In this document: positions 37,027-47,248 of the stretch, in pieces
Position numbering within the stretch: the first letter of the stretch is position 1
Layout of the letters: each line of letters opens with the position of its first letter
Assembly (NCBI RefSeq): GCF_015222005.1
Contig: NZ_JADFFL010000009.1
Location: 124,001 to 188,000 of the forward strand
Length of the DNA stretch: 64,000 nucleotides
Direction: 5' to 3'
From: Mucilaginibacter myungsuensis
Lineage (GTDB): Bacteria; Bacteroidota; Bacteroidia; Sphingobacteriales; Sphingobacteriaceae
Made by a program: the position numbers and the translations under genes
Notes under the pieces: model-generated
Database searches by the model: none
Told to the model about the DNA's origin: nothing
Seen by the model: the letters and a program-made list of their open reading frames with translations, nothing else

Positions 37027-40000
37027 TTAAAACTTAACGTTCACGCCTAAAGTGAAGGTACGCGGACGAGGGTAAAAGCTGTTATCGATACCGTTGCTTA
37101 TCTCCGGGTCGATGCCTTTGTATTTGGTGATCACGAATACGTTCTGCACGTTAGCGTTCAAGGCTACACTTGCCGATGAACGGAAGACCTTACCAAAGTT
37201 GTAGCCTAAGCTGGCGTTATCCATTTTCAGGAACGACGCGTTCTGTACGTAGTAATCAGACAGTCTGCTCCTATCGCCTGAACCTGACAGACCGCTCTCC
37301 AATACATTGGTAGATCCGTTATTGATGTAACCCAGCGGGTTAAGGATATTGGTACTGGTACCAGTGGCTGACGCTACGTTATTGTACATGTAGTTACCAA
37401 CGTTAGCACGCAATACGGTAGCAAGGCTCCATTTTTTATAATTCAGGTTGGTAGAGAAACCAAAGATGAATTTAGGATCTGGTTGTTTGTACAAGTAAAG
37501 GTCCTTATCGTTAATGATGCCATCGTTATTACGATCAACAAACACATTATCAAGTGGTTTGCCGTTGGCATCGTAAACTTGTTGGTAAACGTAGAACGCT
37601 GCACGCGGCTGTCCTAAAAAGAAACGCTGAACATTAGTACCGGTACCGCCTGATACACCACCAGTAGCTAAACCAACGCTGCTTGGGCTATCAAAACCCG
37701 ATAACTTGGTCACCTTGTTCTCGTTATAAGTAACGTTAGCGGCAATATCCCAGGTCAGATCTTTAGAGCGGATGGCTTGTCCGTTAATAGCGAACTCGAT
37801 ACCGCGGTTGGTCATGTTACCAATGTTGGTCACAAACTCGTTAGAGAAACTTGCACCGGCAGGTAGGTTAACGCGGGCGATCAGATCCGTAGTGTTTTTG
37901 TAATAAGCATCTACACTACCGCTGATACGGCCATTCAGGAAACCAAAGTCGATACCGATGTTGGTGGTAGCACTTTGCTCCCATTTACGACCCGGATCAT
38001 AGCCTGACGGGCGATACAATTGGTAGTAGTTGCTACCTAATTGGTACGATGCCGTATTTTGGCTCAGATTGTAGTAAGAAATATAAGCGTAATTATCGAT
38101 AGCGTCTTGCTGACCGGTGATACCGTAGCTCACGCGTAATTTCAGATCAGATAATACCTTAGCATCTTTTAAGAAAGACTCTTCTTTGATCCTCCACGAC
38201 GCTGCCGCCGAAGGGAAGAACGCGGTACGATCAAGCGGGCTGAACCTTGATGAAGCATCGCTACGCAGCGTACCGGTCAAGGTGTATTTATCAGCATAAG
38301 TATAATTTAAACGACCGTAGTAAGATAATAATCTGTTACGCGGGATATCAAAAGCATTATTCTGGGTGGTTATCACGGTTCCGTTCGCTGCGCGATCCGG
38401 GAACAGGTAAGCGGTGGTCTTATAATCGTAATAAGCATAACCCGCAACCGCGTCTATACGGCTATTGATAGATTTGATGTCCTTAGCGTAGTTCAGGTAA
38501 GCTTCAAAAGTGGTATTCAACACCTTGTTATGATACTCGTTGTTGGTACCGCTTTGCAAATTTGTCGTCTCGCCGCCCCTGTTGTATTGGAAACCGGCTG
38601 CCGGGGTAGCATTAATGGTACCACGGCTGTCGGATATATCGTAACCCAGGTTAACGTTCAGGTGCAGATCCGGCAGGAAGTGGAATTTATAATCCAACTG
38701 CGCGTTACCGATGCTGCGTTTAACCTCGCTGTTATCAAACCTTTGCTCTAATAAACTCAGCGGGTTACGTGGTGCTAAAACTTTAAGACCGGTAGCCGAT
38801 GAAGGGTCCAATATCTCATAGTAGCCCATATAGTTTTGGTTACCCGAATACACAGGCACCGTAGGGTTAAAAGAAACCGCGGCACCAATAGCGCCTTGGT
38901 TGGCAAAACGGGCACGGCTTAACGTACCTTTTAAGTTAACATCAACTTTTAAATGGTTATCCAAAAACTTAGGCGATAAGTTAACACCTGCTGATGTACG
39001 ATTCAACTCGTCTGTTTTTAAGATACCACGCTGGTTAAGGAAACCTACCGATACACGGTAAGGCAGTATGCCTGCTGTACCGCTTACGCTCGCGTTATTA
39101 TCATTAGCTACAGCGGTTTGGTAGATCAGTTTTTGCCAATCGGTGTTCTCGGTACCTAAGTAGCCTTGATATTGTGCCGATCCGTTAGCTTTAACATAAT
39201 CGCGCATTTGATCGCCTGTTAGAACGGCCACTTGTTTGATCAGCTTAGATACAGATATATTTGAGTTAAGGGTTACCTGCGGCGTACCGGCAGTACCTTT
39301 TTTGGTAGTAACGATGATAACACCGTTAGACGCGCGTGAACCGTAAATGGCGGTTGCAGAAGCGTCTTTTAACACGGTAAAGCTCTCGATATCGTTAGGG
39401 TTGATCAAGGCTAAAGCGTTAGGGGCACCGGCAATACCGTCGTTGCTCAGTTGCACACCGTCGATCACGATCAATGGATCATTACTCGCGCTCATAGATG
39501 CACCACCACGTACGCGGATAGTGCTACCTGCACCCGGCGCACCGCCGTTTGGTGTGATAGACACACCGGCAACTTTACCGGCGATCAATTGCTCGGGCGT
39601 GGTAATGGTACCTGTTTGGAAATCTTTTGATGATACCGTAGTGATAGAACCCGTCACGTCCTTTTTGCGGGCCGTACCATAACCTATCACCACAACCTCG
39701 GTCAGGTTTTTGGCTGATGGCACCAGATTAAAGTTAGATGTAGCGTTCGCATCACCTACCGTCACTTGCTGGGTAAGCGCGTTGTAGCCAATAAAGGTAG
39801 CCGTTACCGTATAGGTGCCGGGTTTTACGCCGGTAATTTTAAATACACCGTTGGCATCGGTAGAGGCGGCTAAGGTGGTGCCGCTCACAGCAACGGTAGC
39901 TCCCGGTAAAGACAGGTTGTTCTCATCAACCACTTTACCTGTAATGCTTCTTGTTTGCGCAAACACCATCGCTGATGTGAACAGCAATGCAAAAAAGAGC

Positions 40001-40029
40001 ATATACTTTTTTAGATAATCGTTTCTCAT
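37027..40029 (-). CDS. susC: SusC/RagA-type TonB-dependent outer-membrane transporter
   Basis: 1000 residues, the usual size. Signal peptide (to ...VFAQ), CarboxypepD_reg-like domain (~28-110, SITGKVVDENNLSLPGATVAV), a TonB-box-like EVVVIGYGTARKKD, the plug (IRVRGGASMSASNDPLIVID and ASATAIYGSRASNGVIIVTTKKG), and a barrel ending in the C-terminal Phe. With SusD it imports glucan fragments with TonB energy. It is the first gene of the leftward starch locus; a long leader (about 220 bases) separates it from the candidate promoter. Confidence 0.96.
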   Translation of the reverse strand: MRNDYLKKYMLFFALLFTSAMVFAQTRSITGKVVDENNLSLPGATVAVSGTTLAASTDANGVFKITGVKPGTYTVTATFIGYNALTQQVTVGDANATSNFNLVPSAKNLTEVVVIGYGTARKKDVTGSITTVSSKDFQTGTITTPEQLIAGKVAGVSITPNGGAPGAGSTIRVRGGASMSASNDPLIVIDGVQLSNDGIAGAPNALALINPNDIESFTVLKDASATAIYGSRASNGVIIVTTKKGTAGTPQVTLNSNISVSKLIKQVAVLTGDQMRDYVKANGSAQYQGYLGTENTDWQKLIYQTAVANDNNASVSGTAGILPYRVSVGFLNQRGILKTDELNRTSAGVNLSPKFLDNHLKVDVNLKGTLSRARFANQGAIGAAVSFNPTVPVYSGNQNYMGYYEILDPSSATGLKVLAPRNPLSLLEQRFDNSEVKRSIGNAQLDYKFHFLPDLHLNVNLGYDISDSRGTINATPAAGFQYNRGGETTNLQSGTNNEYHNKVLNTTFEAYLNYAKDIKSINSRIDAVAGYAYYDYKTTAYLFPDRAANGTVITTQNNAFDIPRNRLLSYYGRLNYTYADKYTLTGTLRSDASSRFSPLDRTAFFPSAAASWRIKEESFLKDAKVLSDLKLRVSYGITGQQDAIDNYAYISYYNLSQNTASYQLGSNYYQLYRPSGYDPGRKWEQSATTNIGIDFGFLNGRISGSVDAYYKNTTDLIARVNLPAGASFSNEFVTNIGNMTNRGIEFAINGQAIRSKDLTWDIAANVTYNENKVTKLSGFDSPSSVGLATGGVSGGTGTNVQRFFLGQPRAAFYVYQQVYDANGKPLDNVFVDRNNDGIINDKDLYLYKQPDPKFIFGFSTNLNYKKWSLATVLRANVGNYMYNNVASATGTSTNILNPLGYINNGSTNVLESGLSGSGDRSRLSDYYVQNASFLKMDNASLGYNFGKVFRSSASVALNANVQNVFVITKYKGIDPEISNGIDNSFYPRPRTFTLGVNVKF

Positions 40030-40256
40030 TTATTTGTTCTTTAGTTAATAATGGGCATTGGTTAGTTTCATTGGGCCGGTTCTTCTTTTCCGGCGTTTTG
40101 GCGTAAGGTCGGTCGGTTGTTAAGTAAAGTTTCTTTTCATTCGTTCAAACTGGTTCGGTGTGGTTTATTGTTAGTTCCTTTTCTCCTGACCACCGGCTTC
40201 ATCTACGGCAAACTTAAAGCCAATGCGGCCGGCGATCGTTTATCTGTTTTTGTTAG

Positions 40257-40285
40257 AAAATATAATTGGTTTTAGTCGCTTCAAA
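40257..40285 (-). promoter_or_regulatory. Candidate promoter of the starch locus
   Basis: On the minus strand TTTG is followed after 17 bases by TATATTTT, matching seven of eight positions of the Bacteroidota -7 box. It would give a leader of about 220 bases before susC, which is long enough to hold post-transcriptional control. Confidence 0.4.
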
Positions 40286-40876
40286 AACCCGTGGTGGTGT
40301 AACCAGCTTAAGGCATTGCGACAAGACAAAGATTGGTCAGCATAATGGCTTAACCTATATATTTATCAAAAATTTAAAAAAAAATCAGCTTTTTAAAAAT
40401 CAATTATTTGAAATTCAATTAGTTAAAAAACAACATCGGGCAAAAAATTTAAACGGAATTAAGGTTTTTTCAGGTACTTAGTGTATCGAGTTTAAGTTAT
40501 TGGTGTATGATATCTGGTTTTGGATAGCAATTTTATGCATGCATAGCATTACGTTTTTTAAAAACAGAGGGTCTTAAAAAAAGTTGGTATCGGGCTGACA
40601 AAATTTTCCAGCTCATGGTCGGGCGGCATAATGCAGTATGATGCTATTATTCCCCGATCGTGGAGTTGGGGAATTTTGGGTAGGAATTTATTAAGAGGTG
40701 ATCAGATCGATATGTGGTATCCGACCATAGAAGGTGCTACAGATCCGCAATGTGCTTAAAAAGCAAAAGCCATGATCAGCATCCCGGCAATGACAACATC
40801 ATCTGCACAGAACTGATCACGGCTTTAATACCAATCGCGGTAGCATTTGCTCCGCGATGGTGTATCGAAATTTTAC
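40286..40876. other. Non-coding region between the starch locus and glutaminase-like gene
   Basis: About 590 bases without a supportable gene. 40360-40470 is extremely A/T-rich and contains short reading frames of biased composition only. A hairpin ATCGCGG...CCGCGAT (40834-40858) lies just beyond the stop of the leftward glutaminase-like gene but lacks a T-run. No regulator gene or clear operator was seen. Confidence 0.5.
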
Positions 40877-43339
40877 TTACTTCTTTTTCTTGGCCTGCAT
40901 TTTATCGTGCAGGGTCTTCATAAAGTAACCACCCACTACCGAGCGGGCCTGGAAACCTACCTGGTTACCGCTTACGGTCTCGTGCCAGTCACTCAATGGT
41001 ACCCGCGAGGTAGTCTCTTGCGAATACTTGTAAATCGGCTCGATCAGCGCATCAAATTGGGCTTTTGTAGGCGCGAAGGTAGCGGTCCAAACGATCCAGT
41101 CAGATTTGGTGTACTCTTTACGGCTATCCAGCGGCAAACCATATTTGTTCTGACGGGTGAGGTAGTACTTGGTCTCGGTATCGTAAACCGACTGCGGGAA
41201 GATGTCCAGGTTAAGCACTTTGTCCCAAACCAGGTTATACTTTTGACTCCAGCTGCCCTTTTTATCGAAGGCCAGTGTATAGTGGTCGCCGTCATTAGCC
41301 AACTGCATCCAGCGTGGCGCCATTTCTTTAGCGATAGCGCGGTATTTGGCAGCGGTCTCTTTTTCGCCCAATTTTTCGGCCATTTGCGCATAGCAGCCAA
41401 TACCTACAATAGCTTTAACCGATAAGTTGGCATTACGTGCCAGGTGACCGGCAAAATCGTCCGTACATAATTGGTTGGCCGGGTCAAAGCCCTCTTTGGT
41501 CAGGTAGTTCACCCAGGTGCTTAGGGTCTTCCAGTGTTTTTTTGCATAGCTTGGGTTGCCTTCGGCAGCAGCGATAGCGGCTGTCAGGATGATCATATTG
41601 CCCGACTCCTCTACCGGCATGCCCTCGCCATAGGTTTGGCCATTGGCGTGCGGATAAGTACCCAGATCGTGCGCTGCGTAATCGTGACCGTATTTGCCTG
41701 TCTCGCTAAAATAGAAGATACCGTTCAACATACCTTCCATCAGTTTAGGGTTATAGATCAGGTATAACGGGGCGGACGGGTAAGTAACGTCTACCGTATT
41801 TACGAAACCACCGCTAAAGTTCTCTTTAGAGAACCATAAGATCTCGCCCTGAGGGCTCTCTAATAACTGATGCGCAGCGATGCTTTGGCGATATGCCAAA
41901 ACGTTCAATCCGGCGTAAGCTTTACCGCCTGCTTTTAAAGCCTCGGCGTACATGCTTTTGTTGAACGCGGTACATTTTTGCAGGATAGTAGCATACTCCG
42001 TAGCCGCTTTGGTCATTTGGCCTTCAATGGTCTCTTTGCCGCTCTTGTTCCACCATGGGCGTAAACGGGTGTTGAAATACTCCATCGACCAAACCTCATC
42101 GTAAGCCAATTCTATAAATTTGGATACGGCGGTCGGGCCTACTTTGCCGAAAGGGATAACCGTATTCAGCGCTAACGTAGTGCCTTTAGTCTCGGTAGTA
42201 GCGGTTTTACCCTGCCGGAACGAGCTAACAGCGTCGATCTCTGATGTGATATATTGTGTTGCGCCAGATGCTTTAGGGGCAGCTACATAAACGTAACCCC
42301 AGTCGATACGCACACCGTCACCTGCTTTTTTCAGGATCGGTTGCTCATCGGTACCGGCTTTCAGGATGCTTAATGATGCCGTGCTATATTTTGACGCGGT
42401 GACCGGTTGTTTAGCCTGATCTACAGCCAGATCGGTAGATGCGCTGAAGAACACTTTCACCGAGTGCGTTTTGCCATCGTTAGCCTTTGCCTTGTAAGTG
42501 ATATAAGACACCGGGCGCGACAGGATGCTCAGGTCGGTCAGCAATAATGGCGACGTAAAGGTCACATCCAGATCTACCTTACCTGCTTTAAAGTTGTAGA
42601 TAGTTTGGGTAGGGTTGATGGTGACATTCTTTTGCTCGGCAACAGCCAACTCTGCCGTGATCGCGGGCTTCAGTTTGTCTACAAAGCCAGCATCAGCACG
42701 CGTACCGCCACCGGTATCATGCACGTGGAAAGCCAGGATATTCTCGCCCAGTTTCAATTTCTTTTTGTCGACAGGGATAAACTCGTAGCCCTTGCTTACA
42801 CCAACTTTGGTGTAAATGGTCTCGCCATTCAGGGTAACGTCGATATCGTCATCAAAAGTAGTTTTCAGGAATAACTCGTTAATGTCATCGATACGTGTAA
42901 CGTTGAACGCCCTGCGGATCCAGATATCTTTTGAGCGCCAACGGATCTTGTTCTCTCGGCCATCACCAATTGGCGACATGCCGTCGGTCCAATCGGCAGC
43001 GGCAAAGTCAGGTTTTATCCAGTCAGCACCAGGTTGTTTTTCGGTGTATTTTACGGCGTAGCTTTTCTCGTCGCTGGCAGGCAGGATAGTTTTGTAGCGC
43101 ACAGGCTCTTTACCCATAAAGCGGTAATCAATGCCGTCCACGTTAACTATGCCTATCAGCGACTGATCAACACCTGTCCAGTGCGTGGTGGTACCATCGG
43201 TCAGTTTATCCGTGTTAGACCATACGCTGAAATAGGTATCATGCGTAATGATCGGGTAAGATGGCGCCTTGTTCACCTGGGCCGAGGCAGTGAAACCTGT
43301 CAAGATCGCGGCGATCCCAAAAAGCAGTCGTTTTTTCAT
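40877..43339 (-). CDS. Second secreted glutaminase-like protein (DUF4965/DUF5127/DUF1793 family)
   Basis: About 820 residues from ATG 43339 (MKKRLLFGIAAILTGFTASAQ, a good signal peptide); an in-frame ATG at 43387 would add 16 residues that spoil it. The order is the same as in the 17914-20370 gene: PSYPIITHDTYFSVWSNTDKL, beta-sandwich insert (DIWIRRAFNV, DDDIDVTLNGETIY), central DUF5127-like part, and C-terminal alpha domain (EESGNMIILTAA, DDFAGHLARNANLSVKAIVGIG, VPLSDWHETVSG). Clearly a paralogue, roughly two-thirds alike by eye. Its stop lies upstream of the susC promoter region, on the same strand. The substrate is unknown. Confidence 0.85.
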   Translation of the reverse strand: MKKRLLFGIAAILTGFTASAQVNKAPSYPIITHDTYFSVWSNTDKLTDGTTTHWTGVDQSLIGIVNVDGIDYRFMGKEPVRYKTILPASDEKSYAVKYTEKQPGADWIKPDFAAADWTDGMSPIGDGRENKIRWRSKDIWIRRAFNVTRIDDINELFLKTTFDDDIDVTLNGETIYTKVGVSKGYEFIPVDKKKLKLGENILAFHVHDTGGGTRADAGFVDKLKPAITAELAVAEQKNVTINPTQTIYNFKAGKVDLDVTFTSPLLLTDLSILSRPVSYITYKAKANDGKTHSVKVFFSASTDLAVDQAKQPVTASKYSTASLSILKAGTDEQPILKKAGDGVRIDWGYVYVAAPKASGATQYITSEIDAVSSFRQGKTATTETKGTTLALNTVIPFGKVGPTAVSKFIELAYDEVWSMEYFNTRLRPWWNKSGKETIEGQMTKAATEYATILQKCTAFNKSMYAEALKAGGKAYAGLNVLAYRQSIAAHQLLESPQGEILWFSKENFSGGFVNTVDVTYPSAPLYLIYNPKLMEGMLNGIFYFSETGKYGHDYAAHDLGTYPHANGQTYGEGMPVEESGNMIILTAAIAAAEGNPSYAKKHWKTLSTWVNYLTKEGFDPANQLCTDDFAGHLARNANLSVKAIVGIGCYAQMAEKLGEKETAAKYRAIAKEMAPRWMQLANDGDHYTLAFDKKGSWSQKYNLVWDKVLNLDIFPQSVYDTETKYYLTRQNKYGLPLDSRKEYTKSDWIVWTATFAPTKAQFDALIEPIYKYSQETTSRVPLSDWHETVSGNQVGFQARSVVGGYFMKTLHDKMQAKKKK

Positions 43340-43489
43340 GAATGTAAATTTTCTAAATATCAATTGGTAATGGTGGATACCCTGCACGAATTAGCGGATG
43401 CAGAAATTTTACTAATGTAATAAGATCCGTTTTAATTATTAGTGTACTTTTTACAAAAAGGTATCAGAATCTGATCTCGATATTTTGCA

Positions 43490-43577
43490 TAGACACGATA
43501 CCTCGTGTCTAACATCTCAAAGGTCAACAGTACACACCCGCTCTGCATACGGCAGACACGAGGTATCGTGTCTCTAC
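43490..43577. repeat. Interspersed inverted repeat (family C)
   Basis: AGACACGATACCTCGTGTCT (43492-43511) is repeated inverted as AGACACGAGGTATCGTGTCT (43553-43572). Each arm is partly self-complementary. It lies in the 322-base gap between the divergent glutaminase-like and DHFR-like genes, where I saw no gene or strong promoter. Confidence 0.85.
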
Positions 43578-43661
43578 AAAAAGCCCCGTCTTTTGTCGCG
43601 ATCGCCCTTCGTTATCATCATCTCATCCTATTAATTTTGATAAACTTTAAAACCTCCTACC

Positions 43662-44222
43662 ATGAGAAAGATAGTCTACGCCATGAACATCAGCATCGAC
43701 GGTTGCTACGACCATACCATGATCGATGGCGATGCCGAACTGCACGAACACTTTGCCAATCTTGGGCAAGATGTTGACCTGACCATCTACGGCCGTAAGA
43801 TGTACGAACTAATGGTGCCCTACTGGACCGAAGTAGCCAAAAAAAAGACCGCCGTAAAAGGCACTGATGATTTTGCTAAAACTATCATTGAGCTGCCTAA
43901 GATCGTTTTCTCTACCACGTTGCAACAGGCAGATGTCGACGGCAACACCACCATTCTTCGTGGCGACCTGGAAGATGAGGTGCGCAAACTCAAAGCTTTG
44001 CCCGGCAAAAATATTTCCATCGCCGGGATGACGCTGCGGTCGCAGTTAACGGCGGCGGGTTTGGTAGATGAGTATCACTTTGTTATTCATCCCCTACTGA
44101 TCGGCGGCGACGGGCCCCGGCTGATGGCCGGTATCGGATTCCCTGAAAAACTAAAACTTAAGCTTCTCAGTTCAACAATATTAAGATCTGGCGCGGTTGG
44201 CCTGCATTATATAAAAGCGTAG
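43662..44222 (+). CDS. Dihydrofolate reductase family protein (RibD C-terminal fold)
   Basis: 186 residues. The start MRKIVYAMNISIDGCYDHT is typical of the YyaP/YwjB-like DHFR family, followed by LTIYGRKMYELMVPYW, KIVFSTTLQQ, and a C-terminal GPRLMAGIGFPEKLKLKLL. These proteins share the reductase fold of RibD and DHFR; the physiological substrate of this subgroup is not known. It is a single gene, 41 bases before the transpeptidase gene. Confidence 0.88.
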   Translation: MRKIVYAMNISIDGCYDHTMIDGDAELHEHFANLGQDVDLTIYGRKMYELMVPYWTEVAKKKTAVKGTDDFAKTIIELPKIVFSTTLQQADVDGNTTILRGDLEDEVRKLKALPGKNISIAGMTLRSQLTAAGLVDEYHFVIHPLLIGGDGPRLMAGIGFPEKLKLKLLSSTILRSGAVGLHYIKA

Positions 44223-44263
44223 TTGCAAAGCGTACCGATCCCTAACTTTACTAACTTCGGTAC

Positions 44264-45835
44264 ATGAAACGTCCCCTGCTTTTAGTCATCATATTCATCG
44301 CCATTTTAGCTTCCTGTAAACAACCGGCCAAAAAGAAAGCCGTAAAAGTTAACCCCAAAAAAACCTGGGACAAAACCATCCAGGGAAACTTCAGCGCTAC
44401 ATCGGAGTTGAAAGTCGACACCCCGCTGATCGATACTTTTTTTAAGCAATATCCGGATCTGGCATCATCAGCCGAATTGGTGAAGGATTTCTACCGCAAC
44501 CGCAAGCAAGCCTATGCCTGGTTTAGCAAGGGCAAACTGATCGAGCAGGCAGGTAACTTATCCAACCGGGTAATGGACCTGCAAAATGAGGGCATCTACA
44601 AAACCACGCCCTACCAAAAAGCTTTAGACTCGCTCATCCACGGCAACCAAAAGAAAAAAGCCGACCTGAACCTGGAACTGATGCTGACCGCACAATACTT
44701 CAGCTTTGCCAAAATGGTTTATGGCGGCATGGACGCGTCGGTAAGTAAGGCGACCAAATGGTATGTCCCGCGCAAAAAGTTGGCTTACGCCGAGTTACTG
44801 GACAGCCTGATCAAAGCCCCGACATCGGCAGCAGAACCGGTTTATCGCCAATACGAATTATTGAAAATAGCACTCGGCAAATACCGCAAACTGGAAGCGC
44901 TGAACGATTGGCCTACGATAACATCCGGCGATACTTTAGCCATCAGCAAGCGGTTGACACATTTAGGAGACCTGAAAGCAAATACATCGGCAAATATTTC
45001 TGCCGATACCCTAAAAGCTGCCATTAAACAGTTTCAAGGCAGGCATGGCCTGGCTACGAATGGCAAAGCAGGCAAGGAAACATTGGCGGCATTGAACGTG
45101 CCATTGAAAACCCGTATTATCCAACTGATGGTAAACATGGAACGTAGCCGTTGGCTGCCGGTAAGCATTAAGACCGATTATTTAGCCGTCAATATCCCCG
45201 AATTTAAACTGCACGTTTACCATGCTGATAGCCTGCTGTGGAGTACCCGTGTTGTTGTGGGACAAACCACCCACCCTACCACGGTATTCTTCGGTGAGGT
45301 AAAATATGTGGTGTTCAGCCCGTATTGGAATGTACCCGAAAGCATTGTCCGTAACGAAGTTTTGCCGGGCATCCGCCGCAACCCTAACTACATTGCCGCG
45401 CACCGTATGGAGATCACCGGGAAAGAGAACGGCTTGCCTGTCATCCGCCAAAAACCGGGAGAGAGCAATTCTTTAGGATTGGTCAAATTCCTGTTCCCTA
45501 ATAGCTATAATATCTACCTGCACGATACGCCTTCGAAATCCCTGTTCGGTGAATCGGCACGGGCATTCAGTCACGGCTGCATCCGCGTAAGCGAGCCTGC
45601 TAAACTGGCCCGTTTCCTGTTGCGGAACGATGCCAAATGGGATTCGGTCAAGATAGATAAGGCCATGCATCGCGGTAACGAGCAGTACGTCACCCTAAAA
45701 GATAAAGTGCCGGTGTTTTTAGCTTACTTCACTTCCTTTATCGACCGCGACGGGCTGCTTAATTTCCGAAAAGACATTTACAACCTGGATGGCAAACTGG
45801 CCGAAACATTAATATCCGGATCGGGGAGTTATTAA
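44264..45835 (+). CDS. L,D-transpeptidase (YcbB/LdtD-like) lipoprotein with peptidoglycan-binding domain
   Basis: 523 residues. Lipobox ILASC (Cys 18) suggests membrane anchoring in the periplasm. The N-terminal helical region (60-220) matches the LdtD-type lid domain. A peptidoglycan-binding motif is at ~225-280 (LKAAIKQFQGRHGLATNGKAG), and a YkuD catalytic domain at ~305-465 with SHGCIRVSEP, giving His 437 and catalytic Cys 439. The enzyme forms 3-3 crosslinks in peptidoglycan. Five bases separate its stop from the convergent antiporter gene. Confidence 0.93.
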   Translation: MKRPLLLVIIFIAILASCKQPAKKKAVKVNPKKTWDKTIQGNFSATSELKVDTPLIDTFFKQYPDLASSAELVKDFYRNRKQAYAWFSKGKLIEQAGNLSNRVMDLQNEGIYKTTPYQKALDSLIHGNQKKKADLNLELMLTAQYFSFAKMVYGGMDASVSKATKWYVPRKKLAYAELLDSLIKAPTSAAEPVYRQYELLKIALGKYRKLEALNDWPTITSGDTLAISKRLTHLGDLKANTSANISADTLKAAIKQFQGRHGLATNGKAGKETLAALNVPLKTRIIQLMVNMERSRWLPVSIKTDYLAVNIPEFKLHVYHADSLLWSTRVVVGQTTHPTTVFFGEVKYVVFSPYWNVPESIVRNEVLPGIRRNPNYIAAHRMEITGKENGLPVIRQKPGESNSLGLVKFLFPNSYNIYLHDTPSKSLFGESARAFSHGCIRVSEPAKLARFLLRNDAKWDSVKIDKAMHRGNEQYVTLKDKVPVFLAYFTSFIDRDGLLNFRKDIYNLDGKLAETLISGSGSY

Positions 45836-45840
45836 CATGT

Positions 45841-47118
45841 TCAGTTAGACGGCGATGCCGTCCCGACGGGTTCATTCTTCTCATCGGCAGGCAACTTTTG
45901 TCCGGCTACCACTGTTGAATTCGCGATCTGCTTAGCCGCCCGTTCGGTAGCGAAAGATGCGGTCACGCAAGTCACCAGGATAAGAATGATAGTGCCGTTC
46001 AGGATATTCTCGTCGATGATATTGGCTTTAAAACCTACCAAAATGATAGCCAGCGTAGCCGCTGCGTGCGATGCGCTTAGGCCGAAGATCAGCCCGCGCT
46101 GGGTGGCCGTGTATTTGAATACCTTTTGCGTTACCCATGCTGCTACCCACTTACCAATGAGCGCGGCAAAGGTTAGGCTGATCGCCACGATGATAGCCGT
46201 TGGTCCGTTGAATAAAACCCTTAAGTCCACGATCATACCTACGCTGATCAGAAAGAAAGGAATAAATATAGCGTTACCCACGAACATAATATTCTCTTCT
46301 AACGCCTTAAAAGGTTTCACCAGGGGGTTAAGCACCAACCCGGCAGCGAACGCCCCAATAATCGGCTCTACCCCTGCCATTTGAGCCAAAAACGCTGAGA
46401 AGAACACCACAGCTAACACGAAAACGTATTGCGATATCTTCTCGTCGTCGAGTTTATTCAAGGCCCATTTAGCGATACGCGGGATGAGCACGAACATGAT
46501 CGCTGTAAATATGGCCAACGATACGCCCAGCCTGATCCAGAATGCCGAGTTAAGGCCATTGGTATTGGCATCCATGATCACCGCTAGGATGATCAGCACG
46601 GCGGTATCGGTCAGGATCGTACCACCTACCGCTAATGCGACCGCTTCATTCTTGGCCACCTTATAACGGCTCACGATCGGGTAGGCCACCAGCGTATGCG
46701 TAGCGAACATACTTGCGGTCAACACCGATGCCATTAACGGATAGCCTAACAAGTAATAACATACCGGGAAACCGATCGCAATGGGCAGCGCAAATGTGAG
46801 CAAGCCAAAGATCAAACTCTTTTTGCGGGTCTTGCTAAAGTTCACCATATCCAAGTCTACCCCGGCAATGAACATGATGTAGAGCAGACCGATGGTAGCG
46901 AACAGCTCGACCGCTGAATTTTTCTTCAACAAGTTCAAACCATTTGGGCCAATGGCGATACCTGCCAAAATAAAACCGACGATGCCCGGCATCCGCAACC
47001 TCCGCATCAGGAAAGGGGCCAGCAGGATGACCGCCAAAATGAGCGAGAAAACAAGTACCGGATTAGCTAATGGTAAAGTAAATTGTTTTAAAATATGTTC
47101 GGGAATGATCTGGTGCAT
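45841..47118 (-). CDS. Cation/proton antiporter (CPA2, Na+/H+ exchanger family)
   Basis: 425 residues from ATG 47118 (MHQIIPEHILKQF). The frame is open further upstream to 47403 but that part is not membrane-like and overlaps the divergent gene, so I reject it. About 12 membrane segments with FILAGIAIGPNGLNLL, FATIGLLYIMFIAGVDLDM (the family Asp pair), and MFATHTLVAYPIVSRYKV. There is no C-terminal RCK or Usp domain. It would exchange Na+ or K+ for protons; the ion is not decided. Confidence 0.9.
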   Translation of the reverse strand: MHQIIPEHILKQFTLPLANPVLVFSLILAVILLAPFLMRRLRMPGIVGFILAGIAIGPNGLNLLKKNSAVELFATIGLLYIMFIAGVDLDMVNFSKTRKKSLIFGLLTFALPIAIGFPVCYYLLGYPLMASVLTASMFATHTLVAYPIVSRYKVAKNEAVALAVGGTILTDTAVLIILAVIMDANTNGLNSAFWIRLGVSLAIFTAIMFVLIPRIAKWALNKLDDEKISQYVFVLAVVFFSAFLAQMAGVEPIIGAFAAGLVLNPLVKPFKALEENIMFVGNAIFIPFFLISVGMIVDLRVLFNGPTAIIVAISLTFAALIGKWVAAWVTQKVFKYTATQRGLIFGLSASHAAATLAIILVGFKANIIDENILNGTIILILVTCVTASFATERAAKQIANSTVVAGQKLPADEKNEPVGTASPSN

Positions 47119-47248
47119 GGGGTAGATGAGAGAAACAAGCAGGACCGCTTTAGAATTACTAATATAGCAAAAATAATTGGTAACGCCAAATCTTATATCC
47201 CGGGATGCAGTATTATTTTGATCTGCTATCTTTAACAAAAACCTGATT

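Noticed and set aside
40266..40481. 71-codon frame upstream of susC
   Set aside because: Built from A/T-rich low-complexity DNA with Lys/Asn bias; no start signal and no resemblance to proteins.
40834..40858. Hairpin past the second glutaminase-like gene as a terminator
   Set aside because: The stem is fair but no T-run follows in the direction of transcription.
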